DNA of 64,000 nucleotides from Paenibacillus elgii NBRC 100335. Its GTDB lineage: Bacteria > Bacillota > Bacilli > Paenibacillales > NBRC-103111. The stretch spans positions 1-64,000 of the forward strand of contig NZ_BIMB01000010.1 of assembly GCF_004000865.1 (NCBI RefSeq), in the 5' to 3' direction. Position numbers and translations under genes: made by a program. This document shows, in pieces, positions 43,991 to 52,346 of this stretch (positions are counted from its first letter, which is position 1; each line of letters starts with the position of its first letter). The notes under the pieces were generated by a model that was not told the origin of the DNA, did no database searches, and was given only the letters and a program-made list of their open reading frames with translations.

Positions 43991-44851
43991 ATGGAAATCA
44001 AACCGATGATCGAATCGATCGTCCGTGAGCTGGTGCAGGCGATGCAGGCGGAGCAGGCGAAAAAGCCCAAAGTGCTGTATCTGTTCTGCGACAGCACCGC
44101 GCACGAAGCGTTCACGGATCATTTTATATTGCTCAAAAACAGCGGAATCTGCTACGATATGCTGTTTCTCGACGGAGAAACATCTTCATGGCTCGGCCTG
44201 CATAAAATCGAATGCGCCGGTCCGGGCAAAATCATTGCCGCCGACGAATACGCGCCTGCGCCGCTGGAGCTGCCGCTCGAATACGACGGGATCGTCATTC
44301 CCGAGATCGATGTGGATAACGCCGCGAGGGCTGCCCAGGGGCTGAAAGGGACGGTGAAGGCGGAAATTTTGTTTTCCGCGCTCGTCTTGAATAAGTTCGT
44401 GCTGATCGGGGACGATATACCCGGATTGAAACGGGCGGACCGGCGTACGCTGAAAACGCTGACGCTGCCGAAGCCTTACGTCAAGCTGTTCGAGCGCTAT
44501 AAACGCGAGCTTGCGGATCTCGGCGCGGAGTTCGCTCCGCAGAAGCTGCTGGCGGAAGCGGTCGTGCGCAAATGCGGTGTGGCGCAGCACCAGCCGGACA
44601 AAGAGGCGCCGGCTCGCAGTACATCGTCGCCGGAACCGGTAAGTGCTCAAGCCGGAATCACGAATGGCAGTACGGCAGCGGCAGGCAGTACCGTGTTCGA
44701 AGGCAAGCTGCTAACCGCCGAATGGGTGAAGCGGCAGACGGATACCGCACCGGACGTGCGGAAGCTGATTCTGGGCAAGGGAACGATCGTTTCGCCGCTG
44801 GCGGCGGATTTGCTGAAGGAGAAAGACGTCGCGGTCCAGTATGCGGAGTAA
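43991..44851 (+). CDS. Uncharacterised BMC cargo-like protein with C-terminal TPxA module
   Basis: 286 residues. Residues 4-20 (KPMIESIVRELVQAMQA) form an amphipathic helix like encapsulation peptides. The middle (about 27-190: KVLYLFCDSTAHEAF, YDGIVIPEIDVDNAARAA, LVLNKFVLIGDDIPGLK) looks like an alpha/beta flavoprotein-type fold, compared with DpaB or flavoprotein domains. A Ser/Ala linker (about 200-232) leads to a C-terminal module, LLTAEWVKRQT, then IVSPLAADLLKEKDVAVQ, matching the EutT/EutQ N-terminal pattern also fused to PduL. Similar unnamed genes occur in Firmicutes eut loci; function not known. Confidence 0.7.
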   Translation: MEIKPMIESIVRELVQAMQAEQAKKPKVLYLFCDSTAHEAFTDHFILLKNSGICYDMLFLDGETSSWLGLHKIECAGPGKIIAADEYAPAPLELPLEYDGIVIPEIDVDNAARAAQGLKGTVKAEILFSALVLNKFVLIGDDIPGLKRADRRTLKTLTLPKPYVKLFERYKRELADLGAEFAPQKLLAEAVVRKCGVAQHQPDKEAPARSTSSPEPVSAQAGITNGSTAAAGSTVFEGKLLTAEWVKRQTDTAPDVRKLILGKGTIVSPLAADLLKEKDVAVQYAE

Positions 44852-44864
44852 AGGGTGAAGTCCT

Positions 44865-45146
44865 ATGTTTATGGGGAAAGTGATCGGCAGCGTGTGGGCC
44901 ACGCAGAAGGAAGAAGGCATGGACAACCTGAAGCTGATGGTCGTCCAGCCGATGGATTTCAAGGACCGCGAAGCGGGGCAGCCGGTCATCGCCGCAGACC
45001 GCATCGGAGCGGGCGTCGGCGAGAATGTGATCGTGTCCCGGGGGAGTCCGGCCCGCGTGCTGTTCAGCGGTAAAATGGTGCCCATCGACGCCATGATCGT
45101 CGGCATTGTAGACAGCTTCGAAGTCGGCGACGACAGCGGCGGTTAG
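44865..45146 (+). CDS. eutN: BMC vertex protein EutN
   Basis: 93 residues of the EutN/CcmL family: GKVIGSVWATQKEEGMDNLKL, VIAADRIGAGVGENVIVSRG and DAMIVGIVDS. These pentamers close shell vertices. GGGTGA precedes the start; 13 nt after the upstream gene. Confidence 0.94.
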   Translation: MFMGKVIGSVWATQKEEGMDNLKLMVVQPMDFKDREAGQPVIAADRIGAGVGENVIVSRGSPARVLFSGKMVPIDAMIVGIVDSFEVGDDSGG

Positions 45147-45155
45147 GAGGAGCGT

Positions 45156-45497
45156 ATGGAACAGGAGAAACAGCGGGTCATTCAGGAATATGTACCCGGC
45201 AAGCAGCTTACGCTCGCACATGTCATAGCCAACCCTGATCCCGTGCTGTACACAAAGCTCGGGATCGAGAAGGCGAGCGCGATCGGCATTCTGACGTTAA
45301 CGCCGACAGAAACGGCGATCATCGCGGCGGATATTGCCACGAAAGCCGCGAACGTCGATATCGGCTATTTGGACCGCTTCACCGGCTCTCTGGTCATCGT
45401 GGGCGACGTATCGGCGGTCGAAATGGCCATCGAGTCGGTCAACGACTTTTTGCACGAGAAGCTGAAATTTTCAATTGCTCCTTTGACGAGGTCGTAA
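45156..45497 (+). CDS. eutS: BMC shell protein EutS
   Basis: 113 residues, circularly permuted BMC domain: [59 protein letters not shown] (EutS core) and VNDFLHEKL at the end. Bent hexamer placed at shell edges. RBS TAGGAGGAG. Confidence 0.94.
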   Translation: MEQEKQRVIQEYVPGKQLTLAHVIANPDPVLYTKLGIEKASAIGILTLTPTETAIIAADIATKAANVDIGYLDRFTGSLVIVGDVSAVEMAIESVNDFLHEKLKFSIAPLTRS

Positions 45498-45500
45498 GCC

Positions 45501-45941
45501 ATGCGTAAAGTCATGATCATCGGCGCCGTAGGCGCCGGCAAGTCGACGTTGGTCAAAGCGCTCATGGGTGAGCAGGAAGCGGCGGTCAAAACGCAAAGCC
45601 TCGTATTTCACGACTGGCTGATTGATACGCCGGGAGAGTACAGCGAGAATCCGCTCTACTATCGTTCACTGATGGCGACATCGCATCAAGCGGCGGCGAT
45701 TTTGCTCATACAGGATGCGACCCGCGGCCGGAACTATTTTCCGCCCGGGTTTTCCGGGGGCTTTCCGATTCCGGCCATCGGAGCCGTTACGAAAATCGAT
45801 CATCCGAAGGCCGATCCGGACCGGGCAGTCTCGCTGCTCCGGTCATCGCTGCCTCAAGGCGAGATCCTCTTGACGTCGGCGGCTGGCGGCGAAGGCATAG
45901 CCGAGCTGAAGGAGCTGCTGCTGGGCATGATGAACCGATAG
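45501..45941 (+). CDS. eutP: EutP, P-loop protein of ethanolamine utilization
   Basis: 146 residues. Walker A GAVGAGKSTL, IDTPGEYSENPLYYRSLMATSHQAAAILLIQDATRGR and specificity motif TKIDHPKAD. A Ras-like fold; Salmonella EutP has been reported to have acetate kinase activity, which would fit here because no separate acetate kinase or EutQ is present. Three nt after eutS. Confidence 0.92.
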   Translation: MRKVMIIGAVGAGKSTLVKALMGEQEAAVKTQSLVFHDWLIDTPGEYSENPLYYRSLMATSHQAAAILLIQDATRGRNYFPPGFSGGFPIPAIGAVTKIDHPKADPDRAVSLLRSSLPQGEILLTSAAGGEGIAELKELLLGMMNR

Positions 45942-46097
45942 CTTCGAGCGTGTAGCCATTGGTACGAAAGGGAAACCTACCGGCAAGCGAAGGATATAGG
46001 AAGAAATTTACCTGATGTAAGGGCTTTCTTCGCAGCGCGGTTTGTGTAACAATAAAATCGGTGCATGTACAAATCGATACGTCGTGAGGGATTGCTT

Positions 46098-47540
46098 ATG
46101 CATTCGATTGCCGAACTGTGCGCGGAGCGCACCCTTTTATCTACAGAAGAAGTGGAAGTTATTATAGATTTGTCGCGACATTTGCAAGTGTTCGCCGACG
46201 TGTTCCAATCGGACGTGTTCATCGATTGCCCGCTTGCAGATCAAGGCACGGCACTCGTCGTAGCCGAAGCGAGGCCAACGACGGCCCCGTCGCTCTATCG
46301 CTCGTCGGTCGTCGGGATGCACGCTTATGCGCACAACGAGCCAGCCGTCATGTTTTGCCTGCTGTCCGGCCAGCCGGTCATCGGTTCCCGCGGAATATCC
46401 CAGGAGCAGATCGCGATGCGGCAAAATGTCGTTCCGATCCGGGCCAAAACCGGCCGCGTGATCGGCGTGCTGATCATGGAGCAGGACATTTCGGAGATCG
46501 TCGAGCAGGAAAAAAACGTGGAGCGGCTGCGCGAAACGACGGAGCAGCTCAGCGAAACGCTGCTTGCGGTCGCTTTATCGGAAAGCAGCGTCCAATCGCT
46601 CATGCACGAGGGCATCGTGCTGTTCGACGGGCAGGCGCATGTCACCTATACGAACCCGCGAGCCCGGGAAATGCTGCAGGAGATTGGGCACGGCGGCGCG
46701 CCGGAAGGCTCAAGTCTGGTCCAGCTGTTTTACGGCAAGCTTGATCGCGATTCATTGCTCGCACCGACCGGAATCGTTCGCCAGGAGCTTGTGATCGGGC
46801 ATGTCGCGCTGGAGCTGAAAACCGTCTCGATTAACCGGCAGCAGCAGGGAGCCCTTGGGCTGATGCTGATCCGGGACATCTCGGATTTGAAGGAAAAAGA
46901 GAAGCAGCTCGTCATTAAATCGGCTGTCATCAAGGAGATTCACCACCGGGTCAAAAACAATCTGCAAACCGTCTCCAGCCTGCTTCGGCTGCAAATGCGC
47001 CGGACAAAGCTGGAAGAGGTCGAGAAAATATATCGCGACAGCATCAACCGCATCAACAGTATCGCCGTCATCCATGAGATGCTGGCTTACGACGGGCTGG
47101 AAACGATCCAGTTCAACGATGTGCTGGATCGCATCGCCAAAAATGTCGTCTCCTCCACGACCAAGCCGGATCAAGCGATCCGCATCGCCATTTCGGGGGA
47201 TACGTTGACGCTGCCGTCCGACATCGCCACCACGCTGGCGCTCGTCTCCAACGAGCTTGTGCAAAATTGCGTGACGCATGCGTTCGTCGACCGCGAGCAG
47301 GGAGACATTCGGATCTCGCTCTATTGCAGCGGGCAGATCGTGCGCATGGAGGTAGCAGATAACGGCATCGGGCTGCCCGCCACGGGCGAAGGTGCCCGCA
47401 AAGGCCATCTCGGGTTGAAAATTACGGAAACGCTTGTGCGCGAAAATCTCGGAGGTCTCCTGCAGATGGCTTCCACCGGGGAGGGCACACAGGTCACGAT
47501 TACATTTCCGCTTTTCCCGGCGGAGCCGAGGCCGGTCTAA
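46098..47540 (+). CDS. eutW: Ethanolamine-sensing histidine kinase EutW
   Basis: 480 residues, soluble (no membrane helix). N-terminal sensor domain (about 1-140, ELCAERTLLSTEEVEVI...), a PAS domain (about 165-275, VLFDGQAHVTYTNPRA), then HisKA_2 with phospho-His in KEIHHRVKNNLQTVSSLLRLQ and HATPase (NELVQNCVTHAF, DNGIGLP). This architecture is EutW/EutS-kinase of Firmicutes, which senses ethanolamine and phosphorylates EutV. Start 46098 has GTGAGGG 7 nt before; ATG 46065 is an alternative. The 156-nt gap upstream may contain a separate weak promoter. Confidence 0.9.
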   Translation: MHSIAELCAERTLLSTEEVEVIIDLSRHLQVFADVFQSDVFIDCPLADQGTALVVAEARPTTAPSLYRSSVVGMHAYAHNEPAVMFCLLSGQPVIGSRGISQEQIAMRQNVVPIRAKTGRVIGVLIMEQDISEIVEQEKNVERLRETTEQLSETLLAVALSESSVQSLMHEGIVLFDGQAHVTYTNPRAREMLQEIGHGGAPEGSSLVQLFYGKLDRDSLLAPTGIVRQELVIGHVALELKTVSINRQQQGALGLMLIRDISDLKEKEKQLVIKSAVIKEIHHRVKNNLQTVSSLLRLQMRRTKLEEVEKIYRDSINRINSIAVIHEMLAYDGLETIQFNDVLDRIAKNVVSSTTKPDQAIRIAISGDTLTLPSDIATTLALVSNELVQNCVTHAFVDREQGDIRISLYCSGQIVRMEVADNGIGLPATGEGARKGHLGLKITETLVRENLGGLLQMASTGEGTQVTITFPLFPAEPRPV

Positions 47541-47595
47541 ACCCCGCCGATCAAGCGGCAGATCATATTCGTCGGACTTATGAGGAGGTGTCAGG

Positions 47596-48189
47596 ATGAA
47601 GAACTCGATCGTCGTCGTGGATGACGACCCGATCATTCGAATGGATATCCGCGAAATGCTGGAGGAAGAAGGCTATGCGGTGGCGGGGGAAGCGAAAAAC
47701 GGCGAGGAAGCGATCGAGCTCGTCGCCGAGCTTAAGCCCGACCTGGTCATTATGGATGTGAAAATGCCGGTGATGAACGGCATCAAAGCGTCCCGCATCA
47801 TTCGCAGTCTGCATGACACGGAAACGTCGGTCCTGCTGCTGACGGCGTACAGCCAGAAAGAACTGGTGCAGGACGCCCGTAGTGCCGGGGTTGCCGCCTA
47901 TTTGGTCAAACCGGTGTCGGAGGAGGACTTGATCCCGGCGGTCGAAATTGCGCTCAGTCAGAAGGAAAGGATCGACTCGCTTAAAAAAGATCTGGAGCAG
48001 CTCAAGCAGTCGATCGAGGAGCGGAAACGGATCGAGAAAGCGAAAGGGATCGTCATGAAAACCTTCGCGCTGGATGAAGAAGAAGCGTACCGGAAAATGC
48101 GCGCCGCTTCGATGGCGGAAAGCATTCCGCTGATCAAGCTGGCGGATGGAATATTGAAGGACGGACCGCAGCGCTGGTTCGGTTCTTGA
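47596..48189 (+). CDS. eutV: ANTAR antitermination regulator EutV
   Basis: 197 residues. Receiver domain with DDDP acidic pocket, phospho-Asp in LVIMDVKMPVMNG (about 54) and KPVSEED; C-terminal ANTAR domain (about 135-190) SIEERKRIEKAKGIVMKTF and EEEAYRKMRAASM. Phospho-EutV binds paired hexaloop hairpins in nascent RNA and stops terminators forming; the eutL leader is a likely target. Confidence 0.94.
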   Translation: MKNSIVVVDDDPIIRMDIREMLEEEGYAVAGEAKNGEEAIELVAELKPDLVIMDVKMPVMNGIKASRIIRSLHDTETSVLLLTAYSQKELVQDARSAGVAAYLVKPVSEEDLIPAVEIALSQKERIDSLKKDLEQLKQSIEERKRIEKAKGIVMKTFALDEEEAYRKMRAASMAESIPLIKLADGILKDGPQRWFGS

Positions 48190-48208
48190 AAGAGCGGTGA
48201 GCAGACGC

Positions 48209-49687
48209 ATGGAGCCACAATGGATTACCAGCGTAGGCATCGATATCGGCACGAGCACGACCAAAATGATCGTCAGCCGTCTGAGGCTGGTGCGGACGTC
48301 AGGCGCGCTCAGTCTTCCCCGCTTTGACATCGCGCAGCGGGAATTGATCTACGCGAGCCCGATCCACAGCACGCCGCTGCTCGGCGAGGACGAGGTGGAT
48401 GCGGAGCGGATCTGGGCTATTCTGACCGATGAATACGAGCGGGCCGGCGTCCGGCCGGAAGAGCTGAAATCGGGCGCGGTGATCATTACCGGCGAGACGG
48501 CGACGAAAGCAAACGCGCGGCGGATCGTGCACCTGCTGGCCGAGCGGTCCGGGGACTTCGTCGTCGCGACGGCCGGAGCCGACCTCGAAGGGCTGCTGGC
48601 CGGCAAAGGCGCCGGAGCGGATCGCCGCTCGCTGGAGGTACGCGGCGCCGTCGCCAATATCGACATCGGCGGAGGGACGGCCAATGCAGCCGTGTTTCAC
48701 CGGGGAAAAGCGGTCGGCACGGTGACGTATCATATCGGCGGACGCCTAATCGAGCTGAACGCCGGGGGGACGGTGACGAGTGTCTCGCCGTCGATCCGCC
48801 CATGGCTTGAGGCTGCCGGATACCGGCTGGAGCCGGGGCATACGGTCAGCTACGCGCTGCTTGAGGACCTGTGCCGGGCGATGAGCCTCGCCATGCTCGA
48901 TGATTTGGCGGGCATGACGGCTCCCGAAGAGCGCGATGCGGTTCGCAAGCTGACGCTGGGTGCTCCGCTGCCGCAAGTGCCGCCGATCGAAGAATGGACG
49001 GTATCCGGCGGCATCGGACGGCTAATGGAGGAAGCGAAGCCGCAGAGCTTGGCCGAAGCCGCCAAGCATGGCGATATCGGACCGCTGCTGGCGCATACGC
49101 TTAAAGCGTGCGCCGCGCGGTATCCGATCCGGCTGGCGGTGCCCGACCAGACCGTCCGGGCGACGGTCATCGGAGCGGGCATGCAGAGCACGGAGATCAG
49201 CGGAGCTACCGTCCATCTGGACTCTACGCTGCTGCCGATTCGCAACCTCCCGGTGTGCAAGCTGGAGCTAACGCTATCGCTGCTCGAACAGCCGGCTTCG
49301 CTTGCTGCGGCTGTCGGGCAGACGATGCAGAGCGGCGCAGCCTTGTTCGAACGGGACGCCTCGCCGCCGTTCGCGCTGGCTTTGGCCGGGCTTGAACATT
49401 GCGGCTACGCCTCGCTTCAGCGATTGGCCGACCGGCTGAGCGAAAGCTTCACAGACTATTTTCCGGACAGCCGGGTGATGGTCGTCGTTTGCGACACCGA
49501 CATCGCCAAGGCGCTCGGTCAATCGCTCGAAAAACGGCTAAAGGAACGGACGAAGATCGTGTGCATCGATCAGATCAAGGTCGAGCACGGCGACTATATC
49601 GATTTAGGGGAACCGATTGCGGGCATTATGATTCCCGTGGTCGTCAAGACGCTGGCGTTTCATGGCAGAGAGGGGGACCGACATTGA
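48209..49687 (+). CDS. eutA: Ethanolamine ammonia-lyase reactivating factor EutA
   Basis: 492 residues, actin/HSP70-type ATPase: SVGIDIGTSTTKMIVSRL phosphate-1 motif, NIDIGGGTANAAVF phosphate-2, and VIGAGMQSTEISG. It releases damaged cobalamin from EutBC using ATP. Start at 48209, GGTGA 8 nt before. It overlaps eutB by 4 nt (TTGA). Confidence 0.94.
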   Translation: MEPQWITSVGIDIGTSTTKMIVSRLRLVRTSGALSLPRFDIAQRELIYASPIHSTPLLGEDEVDAERIWAILTDEYERAGVRPEELKSGAVIITGETATKANARRIVHLLAERSGDFVVATAGADLEGLLAGKGAGADRRSLEVRGAVANIDIGGGTANAAVFHRGKAVGTVTYHIGGRLIELNAGGTVTSVSPSIRPWLEAAGYRLEPGHTVSYALLEDLCRAMSLAMLDDLAGMTAPEERDAVRKLTLGAPLPQVPPIEEWTVSGGIGRLMEEAKPQSLAEAAKHGDIGPLLAHTLKACAARYPIRLAVPDQTVRATVIGAGMQSTEISGATVHLDSTLLPIRNLPVCKLELTLSLLEQPASLAAAVGQTMQSGAALFERDASPPFALALAGLEHCGYASLQRLADRLSESFTDYFPDSRVMVVVCDTDIAKALGQSLEKRLKERTKIVCIDQIKVEHGDYIDLGEPIAGIMIPVVVKTLAFHGREGDRH

Positions 49688-51045
49688 AGCTGAAAACCGC
49701 TTTACTCGGCAAAACATTTCAATTTCGCGATTTAAAAGACGTGATGGCCAAGGCTAACGAGGAAAAATCCGGAGATCAGCTTGCCGGGATTGCGGCTGAG
49801 GATGCCAAGGAACGGATGGCGGCCAAGCTGGTGCTGTCCGAGCTGACGCTGGCGGACATTCGCAACCATCCGCTGCTGCCGCCGGAAAACGACGAAGTGT
49901 CGCGGATCATCGAGGAAGGTGTCAACGAGAAAATCTACGCGGAAATCCGCAACTGGACCGTAGCCGAGCTGCGCGAAACGCTGCTGCGGCACGAGACGGG
50001 CAACTCTGAAATCCGCCGCATCAGCCGGGGACTTACCAGCGAAATGGTAGCGGCTGCCGCCAAGCTGATGAGCAACCTCGATTTGATGCAGGCAGCATCC
50101 AAGATGGAAGTGACGACTCACTGCAACATTACGATCGGGCAGAAGGGCGTACTCGCGGGCCGGGCCCAGCCGAATCACCCTACGGACAACATCCAGGGCA
50201 TGAAAGCGTCTTTGTTCGAAGCGTTAAGCTACGGAATCGGGGATGCCGTTCTCGGGATCAATCCTGTCATCGATTCGGCGGATAGCGTGAAGGAGCTGTT
50301 GAACGCGACCAAAGAAGTGATGACCAAGTGGCAGATACCGACCCAAAACTGCGTGCTCGCGCATGTGAAAACGCAGATGCGGGCGATCCGGCAGGGCGCT
50401 CCCGCCGACATGATGTTCCAGAGTCTGGCAGGCACCGAAGCGGGCAACAAAGCGTTCGGTATCGACGTGGCGCTGCTCGATGAGGCGGACGACTTGATCC
50501 GGCGCGACGGGACGGGAACCGGGCCGAATCTGTGGTATTTCGAGACGGGACAGGGCTCCGAGCTGTCTGCCGAGGCGCATTATGGCATCGATCAGGTGAC
50601 GCTCGAATCGCGGTGTTACGCGCTCGCCAGGAAATATAACCCGTTCATGGTCAACACGGTTGTCGGCTTCATCGGACCGGAATATTTGTACGATTCGAAG
50701 CAGGTTATCCGCGCTGGACTGGAAGACCATTTCATGGGCAAGCTGCAGCAACTGCCGATGGGCGTGGACGTCTGCTACACGAACCATATGAAAGCGGACC
50801 AGAACGATATGGACAATTTGTCTGTGCTGCTGACCTCCGCCGGCGTCAACTTCCTCATCGGCGTGGCGATGGCGGACGACTGCATGCTGAATTACCAGTC
50901 CACGAGCTTTCACGATATCGCCACGCTGCGGGAAATGATGGGGCGACGCCCCGCGCCGGAATTCGAGCGCTGGCTGGTCAAGATGGGCATTATGGAAAAC
51001 GGACGCCTGACCCCGCTGGCCGGGGACCCGACACTGTTTATGTAG
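49684..51045 (+). CDS. eutB: Ethanolamine ammonia-lyase large subunit EutB
   Basis: 453 residues, exactly the usual EutB length, from a TTG start overlapping the eutA stop and preceded by GAGGGGG. Conserved segments: LKTALLGKTFQFRDLKDVMAKANEEKSGD, NPVIDSADSVK, WQIPTQNCVLAHVKTQ, FETGQGSELSAEAHYGIDQ and YTNHMKADQNDMDN. With EutC and adenosylcobalamin it makes acetaldehyde and ammonia. No cobalamin riboswitch was seen. Confidence 0.96.
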   Translation: MKLKTALLGKTFQFRDLKDVMAKANEEKSGDQLAGIAAEDAKERMAAKLVLSELTLADIRNHPLLPPENDEVSRIIEEGVNEKIYAEIRNWTVAELRETLLRHETGNSEIRRISRGLTSEMVAAAAKLMSNLDLMQAASKMEVTTHCNITIGQKGVLAGRAQPNHPTDNIQGMKASLFEALSYGIGDAVLGINPVIDSADSVKELLNATKEVMTKWQIPTQNCVLAHVKTQMRAIRQGAPADMMFQSLAGTEAGNKAFGIDVALLDEADDLIRRDGTGTGPNLWYFETGQGSELSAEAHYGIDQVTLESRCYALARKYNPFMVNTVVGFIGPEYLYDSKQVIRAGLEDHFMGKLQQLPMGVDVCYTNHMKADQNDMDNLSVLLTSAGVNFLIGVAMADDCMLNYQSTSFHDIATLREMMGRRPAPEFERWLVKMGIMENGRLTPLAGDPTLFM

Positions 51046-51081
51046 CCATTCGTATAGCGCTGCGAGAGGAGGAGAGAAGCG

Positions 51082-52053
51082 ATGACCATTTCATTGGACC
51101 GGCTTGTCGATCAAGTGATGGCGGAGCTGGAGAAGAAGCTTGGCACGGCCGGATTGCCGGACAAAAAAGATGCGCCGGCTCCTAAAAGCACAACGGAAGC
51201 AGGCGATTCACAGCAAGACACGGCCCCAAGCACAGGAGGCGGTAGCCAAGAGCATACGCGCCAATCTCCTATGACGGACGCCGGCTTCCATGCGGAGGAG
51301 CCCGGTATCCTCGGCTTCGGCGATTCGGCGTCGCATAATGTCCCGAATCCGAAGTGGGCCGAAGGCATGAACGAGCTGCTGGCCAACACGCCCGCGCGGA
51401 TTGGCGTATGGCGGGCGGGAACGCGGCCGTTGACCCGGGAAATCCTCAAATTCCGCTGCGATCACGCCGCCGCCGTCGATTCCATTTACGGCGAAGTTAA
51501 TCAAGCAGTGCTGGACGAATTCGGCATGTTTACCGTGGAGACGCGCTACGGGAACACCGAAAATTATTTGAAGCGCCCGGACATGGGTCGGATCGTAACG
51601 GACGAGGGCATAGAGCTGATCCGCAAGCGGTGCGTCATGAAGCCGCAGGTACAGGTGGTCGTTTCGGACGGCTTGAGCGCCAACGCGGTCGATGCCAATT
51701 TGCGTGACGTCTATCCGTCCTTGCTGGATTCGCTCGAAGCCTACGGCTTGAAAACCGGCACCCCGTTTTTCGTGCGCGGCGGACGCGTGGCTGTTATGGA
51801 CCAGATCGGCGAGCTGCTGCAGCCGGAGGTGCTCGTGCTCTTGATCGGCGAGCGGCCAGGGCTGGTGTCGTCAAAATCGATGAGCGCCTATATGTGCTTC
51901 CGCCCCCGGCAAGGAACGGTGGAAAGCGACCGCACCGTCGTCTCCAACATTCACCGCGGCGGCACGCCTCCGGTCGAAGCGGGCGCCCACATCGGCACGA
52001 TCCTGAAAAAAATGATTGAACAGCAGGCAAGCGGAGTCCGCTTGGAAATCTAA
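51082..52053 (+). CDS. eutC: Ethanolamine ammonia-lyase small subunit EutC
   Basis: 323 residues, about 25-30 longer than enterobacterial EutC. The extra length is a Pro/Ser/Thr/Gln-rich linker (about 25-75). It follows an amphipathic N-terminal helix, SLDRLVDQVMAELEKKLG, the pattern of encapsulation signals. The catalytic core (about 90-323) includes RIGVWRAGTRPLTREILKFRCDHAAA and LIGERPGLVSSKSMSAYMCF. GAGGAGGAGAG precedes the ATG. Confidence 0.95.
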   Translation: MTISLDRLVDQVMAELEKKLGTAGLPDKKDAPAPKSTTEAGDSQQDTAPSTGGGSQEHTRQSPMTDAGFHAEEPGILGFGDSASHNVPNPKWAEGMNELLANTPARIGVWRAGTRPLTREILKFRCDHAAAVDSIYGEVNQAVLDEFGMFTVETRYGNTENYLKRPDMGRIVTDEGIELIRKRCVMKPQVQVVVSDGLSANAVDANLRDVYPSLLDSLEAYGLKTGTPFFVRGGRVAVMDQIGELLQPEVLVLLIGERPGLVSSKSMSAYMCFRPRQGTVESDRTVVSNIHRGGTPPVEAGAHIGTILKKMIEQQASGVRLEI

Positions 52054-52154
52054 CAGGAAAACGCTTGCAAAAAAAGACATGTTCGCAGACGAACCCGCAT
52101 AACCGTGAAAGAGAGCTTGCCAATCCAATGCGCCGGGGAGGGAGGTGAGACTGC

Positions 52155-52283
52155 ATGGCTATGACGATCGGAATCGTATTGATCGCCGTCACTTGCTTGT
52201 TTGCTTTGTGGATTGTCCGGCTTGCCGGAAACAGCATTCGGACCTACGACGAAAGCGAGCATGAAAGCTTCCTCGGAAAATAA
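52155..52283 (+). CDS. 42-aa single-pass membrane protein before the permease
   Basis: 42 codons with a very strong ribosome site (GGAGGGAGGTGAG, 5 nt before ATG). One membrane helix (about 3-24, MTIGIVLIAVTCLFALWIV) and a polar acidic tail ending SFLGK. The gene is 63 nt before the APC permease gene and 101 nt after eutC. Small accessory membrane proteins are common next to symporters and permeases, so it may support the transporter. Too short for confident family assignment. Confidence 0.65.
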   Translation: MAMTIGIVLIAVTCLFALWIVRLAGNSIRTYDESEHESFLGK

Positions 52284-52346
52284 GCCGACCGGACCGGACC
52301 TTCCACTGTCATCCTGTTGTTATCCTTATGAAGGAGGCTGGGAACC

